Positions 24,208 through 35,599 of a stretch of DNA of 64,000 bases are shown here, one piece after another (position 1 is the first letter of the stretch; every line of letters begins with the position of its first letter). Source of the DNA: Pomacea canaliculata (taxonomy: Eukaryota; Mollusca; Gastropoda; Architaenioglossa; Ampullariidae); assembly GCF_003073045.1 (NCBI RefSeq), contig NC_037599.1, positions 4,910,247 through 4,974,246 on the forward strand, given 5' to 3'. The notes below the pieces were generated by a model, which was not told where the DNA came from, ran no database searches, and worked only from the letters and a program-made list of their open reading frames with translations. The translations under genes were made by a program, and so were the position numbers.

Positions 24208-26833
24208 ATGTCGCAAGGAAAGTTTCTAATTCTGGCCGCATTGCTAGTTGGAAGCAACGCGTATAGCATCAACCCAGCATTACTTTACGGATTCCCAGGT
24301 GCATATAATCCCTATGGACCAGGAAAGAAAGGTTATGAAGGTAAGTAACAGAAATTATCTTCCTTTTCAAATGGGAAGTTTATCTTCTATATCTTTTCCT
24401 GTCTTTCGGAATGTCTCGTTCTCTTTGGTTCATCTCTCTCTCTCCACATTCTGTACTCAATCACACATACACACATAAACATGCCATTATGTTACCCGAA
24501 GATATCAGCACAACACATTCCAGCAACTGTTTGGACTTACTCGGGTGATGGTGTCTCTCGCAGAACCCGCGCCTCTGAGGTTGACGTGCTCCGCCGTGTT
24601 CACGGTTGAAGACCCAAAGCTCGGCCGACTAGTGGAAGCCATCGCGGCCAACTTCAAGGACAAATCCGCTCTGAATATTGGGGCAGGTTATCCGTATAGT
24701 CCTCTCTACGTACGTAACCTTGACTTTGAGTTTCCCTGCACTTCTTACACACTTCCGAACATCAGACTGTGGTACTGGACCTTACTGTGTCACGATGACC
24801 AGCCATATGGTCTTTATTCTTACTCCTTGTACTTCGTACAGTCAACGGGTTCACTTTCAGTTGACGATTATTATTATCATCATCATCATCATCATCATCA
24901 TTATTATTATTATTATAATTATTCGTAGGTGGGCTTAGTCGTTCAATGTTTTACTTCCTCTTTAGTTCTGTTTTTTCCTATCTGTCGTCTATCGGTTTTC
25001 TGATATTTTTTTCACTTGTCCACTTCTCTATTACTTTCTGTTCTTTTCCTTTAAAAAAAATCAAGAGGTGAGTCCTGTTACTTCTGTCTTTAAGAGTCAT
25101 ACCTGATGCCTCTCCTTGTCCTTCCAGCAGACCGGTCTGGGTGCTGCTTTCGGCCAGAATCCGTTTGGAGGAGCTGCGGGTATTTCGGCGGATATCGAGG
25201 TGTACACGTCCCTGGGAGGTAAACCCCTCACTCTCATGCTCACAGAACGAGGCTACTCAGGTGGAGGATGCGTTGCCGATAACTTTGGTGAAAGTCTGAT
25301 GTAAGTCTGTCTGTCTGTCCCTCGCTCCCACCTTCTTTACCCCAGCCCTACAACCCCAATATGGCTCTCTTTCTCTCTCTTTCTTTCTTTCCCCTCTCTC
25401 TTTTGCATTCTTTATCTGTGGTCGCATTCCGTCAAGTACCTAGTAGCACTTAAAGCACATTCAATTCAAATGAAAACAAATGTCACAGCTTCAGAAATAC
25501 TGAAATGTCTTTTGCTTTTGCTTAAAAATAATAAGATTCAGAATCTGACCTCAAAACGAAAACTTATTTGTTGTATTTTGGCCTGCAGACCTGGGAACGA
25601 CAAGAGAGTGACTCCAGCCGGATACAGCTCTTTCTTTGCGGGAGGCTTGGGATTGGGAGCTGGAGCTGGAGCTGGAGCTGGTATGGAGCCACTGGGTATG
25701 GAGCCTCTGGGTATGGAGCCTCTGGGTATGGAGCCACCGGGTACGGCATTGCGGTCCTCAGCAGCTCTTACCAGGAAAGGTATTTGATCTTAAGGACAAG
25801 TACTTCTTTTAGAGGGTCTACTCGCCAGACTTTTCTACACCCCCTATTCCTCCTGCCGTTCAGAAAAGACACGAATCCAGAAAAAAAAAAATTTTAATTT
25901 CCGCTTGGTGTATTAATGCTGGTCCATGAGACTGAAATTTTTCGTTAACATAAGAGAATAATTTTTTAATTCAATAGTAAATATGTGTTTCTTAATTGAA
26001 TAGTAACGGGTAGTTGTATTTAAAATACAACGTGCTAATTATCAGTTTTACGGTATCCGAGACTTTTGTACAGCAGAGAGATACGGACCATGGCTATAAT
26101 TTCTTTCAATTAATTTGCAGGCTGGCTACGGCCCAGCGGCACCAATTCCTGGAGTTCTGGCAGAACTAAATGTCAACCCAGGAACCCTGAAAGCCATTAG
26201 CATTGACCGCGTAGATGGCTTTACTTCGCTACAGAACTGGCTGGCAGAGGCATCATTGTAAGGGTTAATTAATCGTTCATTTTAGATGGTTCTTAAAAGC
26301 ATGATTGTAAAGGTTAAGTAACAATTGTCGAGAAAAGCTGTCTTGCTAAAGCGCTAAGTCCTTATATTCATGTGGAAAAGCAGTTTGTAAACATAACTTT
26401 TGGCATGAAAAATTCTATATAAGTTTTAAAGTATTAAACTTTCGATCGTTAATGGACACAGACTGAATTTTCGAAAAAAAAATTGTGAAAAAAGTAGGAC
26501 ATGATAAACATCTATCTCTTTCAACCGTCTGTTTGTCGAAATCAGTGGAAACCATTTAACCTTACAACCGTTTCCGGATGGATGAGGTACAGAGTAACCT
26601 ATAGATGTGACCAATTAACCAACCAACTAATCTCTTGCAAGTCATCCAAATGTCAGTGTTGTTGACCGTTATTGGCATTCCTTCATTTATTTGTTTGTTT
26701 ATTTATTTATTTGCAGGGGTGCACTGAAGTGGACACAGAATACGATGGTCGTGCCAAGTGTGTTGGTGTCGTCCCCTTCTGCTGCTCCTTGTCTTACGAC
26801 AACCAGAACCGCATCCTGCAGCTGGCTTACTAA
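24208..26833 (+). CDS. secreted pseudo-SOD (Cu/Zn SOD-like) protein A
   Basis: Exons: 24208-24340 (signal peptide MSQGKFLILAALLVGSNAYS), 24564-24709 (or from 24524), 25128-25300, 25589-25779, possibly 25864-25907, 26121-26257 and 26717-26833. The visible chain follows a Cu/Zn SOD order. An N-terminal strand pair (LRLTCSAVFTVED) comes first. LTLMLTERGYSGGGCVADN stands where SOD has its His-x-His strand and GC(T/S)xGPHF. Then come a Gly-rich insertion in the zinc-loop position, VLAELNVNPGTLKAISIDR, and a last exon with AKCVGVVPF matching the conserved C-terminal Cys strand. The two SOD disulfide cysteines appear kept; the metal-ligand histidines are not. So it is probably secreted and enzymatically dead. 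Two junctions are uncertain: 25779 to 26121 needs the 44-nt exon to hold frame, and 26257 (phase 2) does not match 26717 (phase 0). Function unknown. Confidence 0.6.
24868..24928 (+). repeat. ATT/ATC trinucleotide microsatellite
   Basis: (TTA)n, about nine CAT units, then (TTA)n again, in the intron after exon 24564-24709. The apparent poly-His/Tyr/Ile open frames here are artefacts of this repeat. Confidence 0.9.
25656..25740 (+). repeat. coding hexamer repeat plus 15-bp minisatellite
   Basis: About four GGAGCT units pass directly into four tandem 15-mers (gtatggagccactgg and near-identical copies, 25681-25740) inside an exon of SOD-like gene A. In the phase set by the previous exon they encode Gly-Ala and then GMEPL-type repeats. 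One alternative frame reads (Y)GA(S/T)G. Both are open. Confidence 0.85.
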
Positions 26834-27083
26834 GTCCGACTGACTAGTGCACCTGCCCACTTCCATGGCTGCAGCAGCCCCATCACTCGAACGTGCATCA
26901 GCATCTCTCACCTCACATCACCAGTGCATCCAGAGACTTCCTCGCCTCTGGCCCCAGCTATGGCTGCTTTCTGGAGTTCAGAACAAGGTCGTGTAAAAGA
27001 CCTTCACCAAGTCCTTCACACAGGAGTTAGTTAAATTTCTTTTTGATTTCTTCTGAAACTACTCAGTTCTCAGTGTTGTTGTG

Positions 27084-27089
27084 AATAAA
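27084..27089 (+). terminator. poly(A) signal of SOD-like gene A
   Basis: AATAAA 250 bases after the stop, with a T/G-rich downstream element. Confidence 0.6.
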
Positions 27090-27119
27090 ACTTAAGTAAC
27101 CTTAAAGACAGCCATCCAT

Positions 27120-30100
27120 TTATTTTGTCTTTATTTTCGTCGATTTCTGGTAAATGAAAGTCGATTTATGAATGTGCAGTTTCGTCATGTGGACCAGAGT
27201 GCGTCTGTGTGTGCACCCTACTTTCTTTCTTTCTCAGCTATTCTCTAATTTTCTCACGCTCACAGATGCATACATGCATTCATACGGTTTGTTAATATGT
27301 TTGTGCATGTTTATATGTGTGTGCATATGGAGTAGAGTGCGTGTGCATGCTCACACTTGTCTGCTGAGTGAAAGTTGTGTATGTGTGTGAGTGTGTGTGT
27401 GTGTGTGTGAAATGTGCCAAACACACCCACAAATGCGTATGTATTGAAAGAAAAAACGAGAAAGAAGACTTCCTAATTACCAACTTCATTAATCCCAGTA
27501 GACAATTATAACTTGGGAAGTGCGCTCAGTTAAAAAAATGACTTGAAAAAAGGTTAGACACAAGATAAAGATAACTGATACATCCTAAGGAAATAAAAAA
27601 CCACAAAGACAGTCTTACATCTCGACCATTCTTAAGACACACCTAAGACAACACGCATTGCCCACACACAGTTGATAATTAATCTGTCATTGAGCAGCTG
27701 GATTGCAGAAAGCACAAAAGATTTTAAGTGCCTAATACTTTTGCATACAACTCATCAAAACAAATTATCCTGCTATACTCCAATATTCAGGGTTATCACA
27801 TTAAAAAGTAAATTTAAAGATTTGAAAAAGTTGTTGATGTGTATTGTTTACTGTGGTGACTACTTTGATCAAATACGTTAATAACTAATGTAAAAAAAAA
27901 TTCTTGGACTTGGAGTAAGGGTATGACCTGCTATGAAGTAATCAGGGTTAAAGTTCAAAGGTCATATATAAGAGTATTGTGGACACTAACCCGTGTTTGG
28001 GAATAAAGAAGATCAAATGAAGCTAATTCAGGAGATTTCAAAGTTTCAACTGCATGCTCAAACGTTTATGTATTATAATACTTCTATAAATTATTTCATT
28101 CTAAACTCATGCTTCTCTCTCTGTGAGGAGTCTGTTTACACAGTAAACAAATGAAGAATAAATAACGGAATAGTTGGTCTAAATGTGACAGTTGTTCTTA
28201 AAAACAGTTTGAGGCTAACGCACAATGAATGTTTTTATTGCAATTTTTCCACATTAGACATGTTCACGGATTTATTGCCATGTTGTCTAACTAAACTTTC
28301 TTGCAAAACACTTAATACAAGCTGAAAGGACTTTGTACACATTTAAAATAAACAATTTAAAATTTAATTAATTTTAAGATTTATGTTAGAAATCAGGCAC
28401 GTCAAACTGAAACAAGGAAGAGCACATGCGTAAATGATATATAATGTTGTTCTTTAAAATGTTTCCATGATAAATTATCGAAGAATTAATTTATTGTCTA
28501 TTTACGACAGATACGGTTGCTTCCCTTGCCCTATGGATAGTATTGTGATGCACTACATCTACAAACTGTAATATACCTGAAAAATTGAAGAGCTGTATAA
28601 ATAAGTGTTTGAGTGTAAATGTTAGTAAATTTACTTCATAACATATTTTAATATTGACAATTTTTAAATTGTGCACCCTTCAATTATGAACAGCAAAGTG
28701 TATTTCTTTAAAAAAAAAAAGAAGACAATTTTCATAAACTGAAAAATATCATTTTATTTTTTTAAAATAGGAAATCCCATGTGATTGAAAACAGTAAAAC
28801 AAAATTACACACATGACAAATTCAAAGAAATACGAACCAAGAACAGTCATAACTGAGGCATAATATCATACTTATAACTTTGGTTCTTTGTTTTGCATCA
28901 TAAATATTACATGTATTCGCATTGCTGTTTCTTTCTCAACGATTATCTTTATTTGACAAAGACGGTTCGGGTTTTTTTGGTGTTTATTTTTTAGTATCTT
29001 CATGAACTAAATACACGTCCATGGTATCATCTTCTATTGGCGCTTCTTCTTTAAAAAATGCGGGTTGTTTGTAAATCTTTTATTACATTTTGCATCGTAT
29101 ATAAAAACACTTATTATTTCGATTTTGTAATTTTTTCGGTTAAAGAACAAGATATACGATTCTGATTATAGCTGATTTTAACCGCGACTTTACGAGAATT
29201 TACTGTTCATCCTTCTCAAGTAAATTATAATAAATCGTCCTTAGGATCGTTAGTAATGCAGTTTGTGTATTCTGCTTCTAATTCAATTACCATTGACACA
29301 ATATTATTGTTGTTATTCTAGAGTGCAAAACTACTCTTAAAACCAAGAGGATAACTGGGGGTGCAAATCTCAGTCGGCAGGAAATAAAGTTTGATGAATT
29401 ATTTTTTGCTCAAACTTTACTTGCGCCAAATTTATTAATGTGCAACACTTTGATGTAAGAACTGTTTTATAAGAAACACGCACTTAGTTTGTTTATGGTT
29501 TACAAAAAAAGACAGTGTGAGGTCCCCAGCTATACACCTCAATATCAGCCATAAACCATGGGTTATTGGAATTTGGTGGGTTTTTTCACCATTGACAATG
29601 GCTACCCTACGTTGATGTGTAGTCGACTCAGTATTTCTTTTTAAATAATTTGCTAGCAGGAAATCGAGAAGCAATCAATTACAAGAAAGCTGTGGATGGC
29701 ATTTACTTCCCTCTGCTGCCTGAAGCGACAATAAACTGCTCCATGGCCCGTGTGTAATGAGGAACTAGCGGTGCGTGAGGCACACTGGGCCAAAACCTCT
29801 CCCTCGCCCTTCCCGTCTATTTTTACAGAAAAGATGAAGAAGAGAAACACGGCATCATGCAAAAAGGAAGATGCTACACTAGTCGCTAGTCACGATCAGG
29901 TTAAAATTAAATAACTATGGAAGGACTACATTTGTAACCATCATCATGAATTCTCCAACCTGTCATATTTCTCTCTGCTTCTGACTTTGCACACGTTTCG
30001 TGAATAAGTACTTACAAAAAATAGTGGTGGTAAACACTTCTTAATTTGTTGGTGTGTTCGGAATCAATAAAAAAACTAATGAATATTAGACTTGTATAAC

Positions 30101-31290
30101 ATATTTGATAGTTTCTTTTAATCGGTTAATGCATTTATCTTTACTGTATGTTCGTATCCCTAAGATTTGCAGACACATTCAGCGACGGACGGACGATCTT
30201 GTTCGCTGTGGCATTCTTTTTTTTTTTTTTTTCTACTGTTGTTTCTCCCTTAAAACATTGTGTGTAAGATGAATACTTCGGTAATATCAAATCGAGACTT
30301 AAACTTACAAAAATGGGGGAAAATTAACAAAAGAACTAATAGCGACAGAACAAAGGAATGCATTTATGGATGGACGAGTCAGGTGAACTGAAGAACCAAA
30401 TAAAAGACAAGATGATTCCACGACACACGCACTGACATTAAATAAATCTTACATAAGAATCTATGCACGTACGGTGTTGTCAGACAAATTATAAAGTACT
30501 TAGCTGTCAATCTGAATCCTTATTAACTACTCCAAACCTTTCCTTTTTATGTTTAAAAATCAGTTTAGCTGTTACAGATACGCTGAAAAAACAGTGATTA
30601 AAAAACAGAGAAATAAAAACTACGAAGATTTATGTGTCTTAAAATACACTTAGAATAAACCCAAATACAGTTATATTAACTAGTTTTCTTTTTATCCCCT
30701 CCCCTTCAGAAAATGTTTGTTTTTCTTTTATTAAGCACTATTAAAAGTATTTTAAGGAGTTCTCTCTCTTTACTTTTTGTTGTTGTTTTTGTTTGTTTTT
30801 TTTGTTTTTTTTTGTGTTTTTTTAGAAAGATATGAAATACACAACGTGTTTCAAAGCCCATATTTACATTTATAACAATTTCAGTCCCCGCTTTCGTTGG
30901 TTAACTTTGGATGCAGTGGGGTTTATTTTGTTAAAGAAATAGATGAAGAACGCACCGTCTTCGTGTTTATTTCACAACAACCGAGTAAAACAACGAACAA
31001 AACCTATTTAAGATCGTTCTTCTGCAGGAGAAATATGTTCCATGCAAATTGTGCTGATGATAACCAGTCACAGTGGAGAAATGGCTTTTGTAAAAGCAAA
31101 GTGAATACACTGGTGGCAGGTAAATGGTCACGACTCCAGTGGACGAATGATGGCCACACCTTGTATAATGGAAAAGATCGTGTTCGACTGGTCCCTTTAA
31201 TTAAAAAAAAAAAAATGCCACGCTAGCTTGCTCCTCCCCTTTGACCCCACGTGCTAAGGAGCGGTCTTAAAGGAGTGTGTGCTCCGAAGG
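27120..31290. other. 4.2 kb spacer between the SOD-like genes
   Basis: No coding exon, RNA gene or recognisable transposon is seen. It has a (GT)n run near 27385-27410, a T-rich block at 30775-30822 and many short A/T tracts. The open frame 30897-31226 has no family signature and ends just upstream of the gene B promoter. Confidence 0.4.
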
Positions 31291-31304
31291 GCGACATTCA
31301 GCGT

Positions 31305-31310
31305 TATAAA
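31305..31310 (+). promoter_or_regulatory. TATA box of SOD-like gene B
   Basis: TATAAA in the context cagcgttataaagccagcgc. The start site is expected near 31335, giving a short leader of about 47 bases to the ATG at 31382. Confidence 0.65.
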
Positions 31311-31381
31311 GCCAGCGCGATCGTCTCGAGACTGATAACGGCATCATCCTTCAACAGCAACTGCCAAGCCAACAACTAAAG

Positions 31382-34300
31382 ATGGCGTTCACACTGTGGG
31401 CAACTGCTTCCCTCTTAGTTCTAGCGACAACTGTTCGAGCCCAGTTCAACAACGGCTTTGACAACAACGGCGGAAATAATTTCGACAATAACGGAGGAAA
31501 CGGCTTCGGTGCCCAGAGTCCTCTTGGTGGTCAGTTGGGCAACCAATCTCCCTTTGGTGGTGGGTCTCCATTCGGCACTCAAGCTCCTTTTGGTGCTGGC
31601 TCTCCTTTTGGCAATCAGTCTCCTTTTGGCAATCAGTCTCCATTTGGCACTCAGTCTCCATTCGGTGCTCAGAGTCCCTTTGGTTCACCGTTCGGTGGAG
31701 GATTCCCCAACATGAATTTCGGTCCTGGGGAGCGACAACTGGACAAGGTAAGTTAAATTTGTTTGACATTTTCAAACTGTTTCACCTTTGCTGATTCTTC
31801 TTGCACTGCCATAGTTGATTTAATAGTTTTTTTTTGCATACTTATTTACAAAATCCTCTAAATGCTTACATTATGTAGAAACATATGGATAATTTAATCT
31901 TCAGTCGGACACGCTTTTATTTTACAAGACCTGTTTGATGGAAACCATGTTAATAAAAACAGTTATTCGACCAGAAGAGATCATATCTGCCCAATATAAA
32001 GAGTCTAGTTGAAGGATTGAGTTCTTTATTCTGAATTTAATTGTGCTTCAGTGGTATATTTTTGACTTACTTCTCTGCCAGTACCCGTCACATACGGTCA
32101 CGCCTATATTCACATTTCTCAGAGACAATTTTTGAGTCTAAATATTTTGGGTAAGCGTGTTTTAAATTAAGAAAATATATATATATATATATACATGCAT
32201 ATTTACAACCTTGCATAAAATTAATTAAAACGCAAGGTAAAATCCTTTAAATTGATGAAGTGATAGACTAAAAAAATGGTTAGACAAATTTGATTCTTTT
32301 ATAGAAAACACAGTATAACAGGCATGCGTTTTCATATTTCTATTGATGCTGTTGTTTCAGGACTAATTGCAACCGTGCGTGCTGTAAGCCCCACCTCCGG
32401 TGACAGACTTTACTTGACCCTTCGTCAGACTCCTGGAAACCAGGTGACCATCCCCTGCAGCATGTCTAGCTGTCTGTACTATGCCATGCTAAGCTATACC
32501 ACACTATGTACACACTGTAAAACAAATGTCACACAGTTGATGTTGATGGCGAGCAAGCGGCACTTAAGAAGCAAATGGAAGAAGAAAACTAAACACGAAG
32601 ATGCAATTCTGAACGATGTTGATTTTTATAAGGAGCTCTTACCAGATTTGTAATTAGTCTCTGATCTGAACACTCAAAATTAACGGATGTGTATTTCGAT
32701 TTCAGGCATGAATGTCGCAACTATACGTTTGAAGACCAGTGAAATATTCTCCCTTATGTCTTAATTATTTTTCCCCCTTTTAATTCCTTCAGAACCCGTT
32801 CCTTCCTTTCCCAAGACCAAACGGAGGTTCAGCAATAAGAGTTTCTGGCTACTTTAGCAAAGGAGGCTATGACACAGGCGTCAACAGCCCCAACTCTCTG
32901 CAGGTAAAACACTTGGCAGGAAAGTCTGACGATGCTCTGTATAATCAAATGAGTCTACGGCTCGTACAAGAATAATGTAACAGATCGGCTTTAAAAGCAG
33001 CGGAAATTCATGTTCTACAACACCCAAAAAAAATCAGTATATTGCACAAATCAGTAACGGAGGATGGCTCAGAACAAAATAATTTTGAAAATAATCGAGG
33101 CAATTTTTTAATTTGGTTTTTGCACGATATCATTTCTTCTTCTTAGTGCCTCTGTTTTCTTCTTCATTGAAATGTCACAGGGTGTGTTCCTGATAGCAGT
33201 GGCTAGATACGGCAACACTGAGGGTGGCTGCGTGGCAACTGGCCCCGTGGTGCAGAGAAACACCAACAATCCATTGAATCCCTTCGGCCAGTTCAATCCC
33301 TTTAATCAAGGACAGAGATCGTACGTAGACCAGTGTAACTTTGTATGCTCCTGTAGCATCCATGTGCACGCATATGTTTAACGAGCGAGCGCCGGTTCGT
33401 GTCCAGTGCAGCCCATCAAGAACAATCCAATGATCACGTTGCTAGAAGGAATAAATACTACTGGCTTAAACTTCCTTCCGCTGTGTCAAATATTAGACCA
33501 ATAAGTATTCTGGACACCCAGAGTACCTTCTTAAGAAATTATGAATAGAGAGAATCATATATGTAAGCTTCCCTACGCATTTTAACAGTGGTAATAAATC
33601 AGTTGCTTGACGCATTTGTGGTTGGATAGAGAAATTTACAAATAAGTTTCTTGACTATAGAGTACCAGAGTACCAGACTAACGGTTGGTGATGTTTTCGT
33701 CGACAGTATCGTGTCAGTCAGCACCCTGCTGAGAGCAACAGCCGCAACCAGCAACATCGACGGCGAAATCGACGGACAGAACCTCGATGACCTGTTTGGA
33801 TCGTCTCTTATCGTAAGTAGCTCGGTTTTCATTTAATTGATGTTGACCTCCGAGAAAGAAGAGAAGGAGAAGAGGGGAGGCACTAAATTTGAGACTAATC
33901 ATTTACAAACTGTCTTCATGTCAGATATGTGCTTAAACTGTGGCAGTACATCAGATAGCGTTGAGGTTGATGTGTGTCAGAAGTAGACCTTACAGCTTTG
34001 ACGTAGTATCACCGGTAACCGTAACATTTTACGCCCTCTGAAGCAGTTACTGGTGAGCTCAAGCGGGGTTGAGCGATCGACCGATCAATCAATCTGGCGT
34101 GACGACCATCACTGTCAGGGTGTGGACACATCGCAGAGTCGACAGACGCCCAGCAGGCTCTCATGCCTCGCGGCTTTGACCACGTGACGTGCTTTGCAAC
34201 CTTCTGTTGGAATTCTCCGTTACTCAGTTACCTTTTCTTGATTTGACCCCTGATGATCTCCCGCGACCCCTACTTGTAGACCCCACCTCAAAACCAGTTC

Positions 34301-35147
34301 CTACTGTGACCACAGTCATGACGTGGCACGCGGTGGTTGGGCGGTAGAATGTAAAGAGTGATGCATCATTTTCATCTCAACCCTTTTTGGGTGGGTCAGA
34401 TTCGCTGACAGCAGTAATCTCGGCTTCTTTTTCTCTTTCCTCCTCCTTATTCTTTCTTCTTCTCCAACGCAGATCAAGAGCTGGCTAGGAAGCTTAAGAC
34501 GGAGCCATTACGGAACTGAGTAGTAGGCACAGAACACTCGAGATTATGCGAGAAGAGCGTTCTAGAAGGACTTCGGGTAATTTAAACATTCGGGTCAAGT
34601 GAAAACATTCCCCCTTCCAATTCATAGTCGCATTTTATCAATGCTCGTCTTCTCTAGATTTGGTTAATATATTTTCTTTACATTTACATTTTTGCGAACT
34701 GGAAAACGCTTACATCAAATGTGCCGTATGTGCGTAATCTGAACACATGAGTTCAATGTATCTGTAATGTACCTGTTATATTGAAGACTCATACACAATT
34801 ACAAGTTGTGACCAAACGCACGTGTGTGTGTGTGTCCAGGTGTGCGGAGACAGCGAGTGCCGCACCCGGACGATCTGTGCGGCGCCATCGTTCGTGACGG
34901 CCTGAGCATCGACGACTACAGCAGCGCGACGGTCGGACGATCTTCAACAGGTTCTCAGCAAGGTATTCTTGGTAGCCCACTGGGTAACCAGCTCGGCGGC
35001 TCACTGGGTGGCTCACTGGGCGGCTCACTTGGCAGTCCGCTTGGCAGCCCACTTGGCAACCCACTAGTGGGCTTACCCTCCTCCGGTGGACAGAGCAGGC
35101 CATCAGCTACTAATGTCCCCAACTCCCTCGGTGGCTCGCTCTTCTAA
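31382..35147 (+). CDS. secreted pseudo-SOD (Cu/Zn SOD-like) protein B
   Basis: Exons 31382-31747, 32123-32150, 32361-32443, 32793-32903, 33181-33320, 33677-33812, 34854-35147 join in one frame to 385 aa. After a signal peptide (MAFTLWATASLLVLATTVRA) comes Asn/Gly-rich sequence, then about ten (N/T/A)QSPFG-type repeats. The SOD-like core follows: ATVRAVSPTSGDRLYLTLRQ, AIRVSGYFSKG, and FLIAVARYGNTEGGCVATGP in place of SOD GFHVHEFG..GC.SAGPHF. Next are LTVGDVFVDSIVSVS, DDLFGSSLI and DDLCGAIV, which matches SOD xLACGVI. The cysteines corresponding to the SOD disulfide are kept; His46, His48 and His63 equivalents are replaced, so catalysis is not expected. The C-terminus is low-complexity Gly/Ser/Leu (GGSLGGSLGGSLGSPLG). 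The 28-nt exon was inferred from frame. The last acceptor could also be at 34839, in another frame. Extracellular structural roles (mucus, egg coat, shell) are guesses. Confidence 0.65.
34473..34523 (+). other. possible alternative last exon of SOD-like gene B
   Basis: A very strong acceptor (long pyrimidine tract ending ccaacgcag) is followed by 16 codons in the phase 0 frame left by exon 33677-33812 (IKSWLGSLRRSHYGTE), then TAG. Using it would remove the SOD-like cysteine strand and the Gly/Ser tail, giving a short isoform. Confidence 0.35.
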
Positions 35148-35517
35148 ACTCGGCATGCGGACTTTTTAATCTGGATGCTTCTTCTATAAACCCGAAGTCA
35201 GAATCAACAGGCGCACTTTAAAACCCTGGTTACTTTTAAGAGCTTTTTCTCAATGTGCTTTGCAGGTCTCTGCTTCTACTGGTGTACAGGACACGCAAAG
35301 CTATCCTGTCAACTTGCTTAGCAGTATTTGTAACTCTGTCATCTTGCCATTCTGATGAATGGGTATCTGTATTCCCCTCCCCGTTTAACGTTTTGCCATC
35401 AGTGCTAGCGAGATTTACAGCTGAAGTGCCACGAACTAAGTTATCTCATGTCCAGCGTGTCAGTGAGTTTGGTAGGACACAGATTGTAGAACGCCATGTT
35501 ATTTTGTCATTCTGCTT

Positions 35518-35523
35518 AATAAA
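35518..35523 (+). terminator. poly(A) signal of SOD-like gene B
   Basis: AATAAA 370 bases after the stop; a second one lies near 35572. Confidence 0.5.
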
Positions 35524-35599
35524 AAAAAATTGTCACGCTAATGACCTTTGAAAAATTACTTTGTACATGTTGAATAAATGTAGAGCGTGCTTGCACCCT

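Noticed and set aside
24678-24938. Poly-Ile/Tyr/His frames
   Set aside because: Translation of the ATT/CAT microsatellite.
30897-31226. 109-aa open frame ending before the gene B promoter
   Set aside because: No homology recognised and no promoter or splice support; it ends in a poly-Lys run from an A tract.
31446-31775. Reverse-strand frame opposite the QSPFG repeats
   Set aside because: Shadow of the repeat-coding exon; the repeats keep several frames open.
31748-32360. Direct splicing of gene B exon 31747 to 32361
   Set aside because: It gives an immediate stop (Lys-Asp-stop). A downstream overlapping donor would also work, but the 28-nt exon has better sites.
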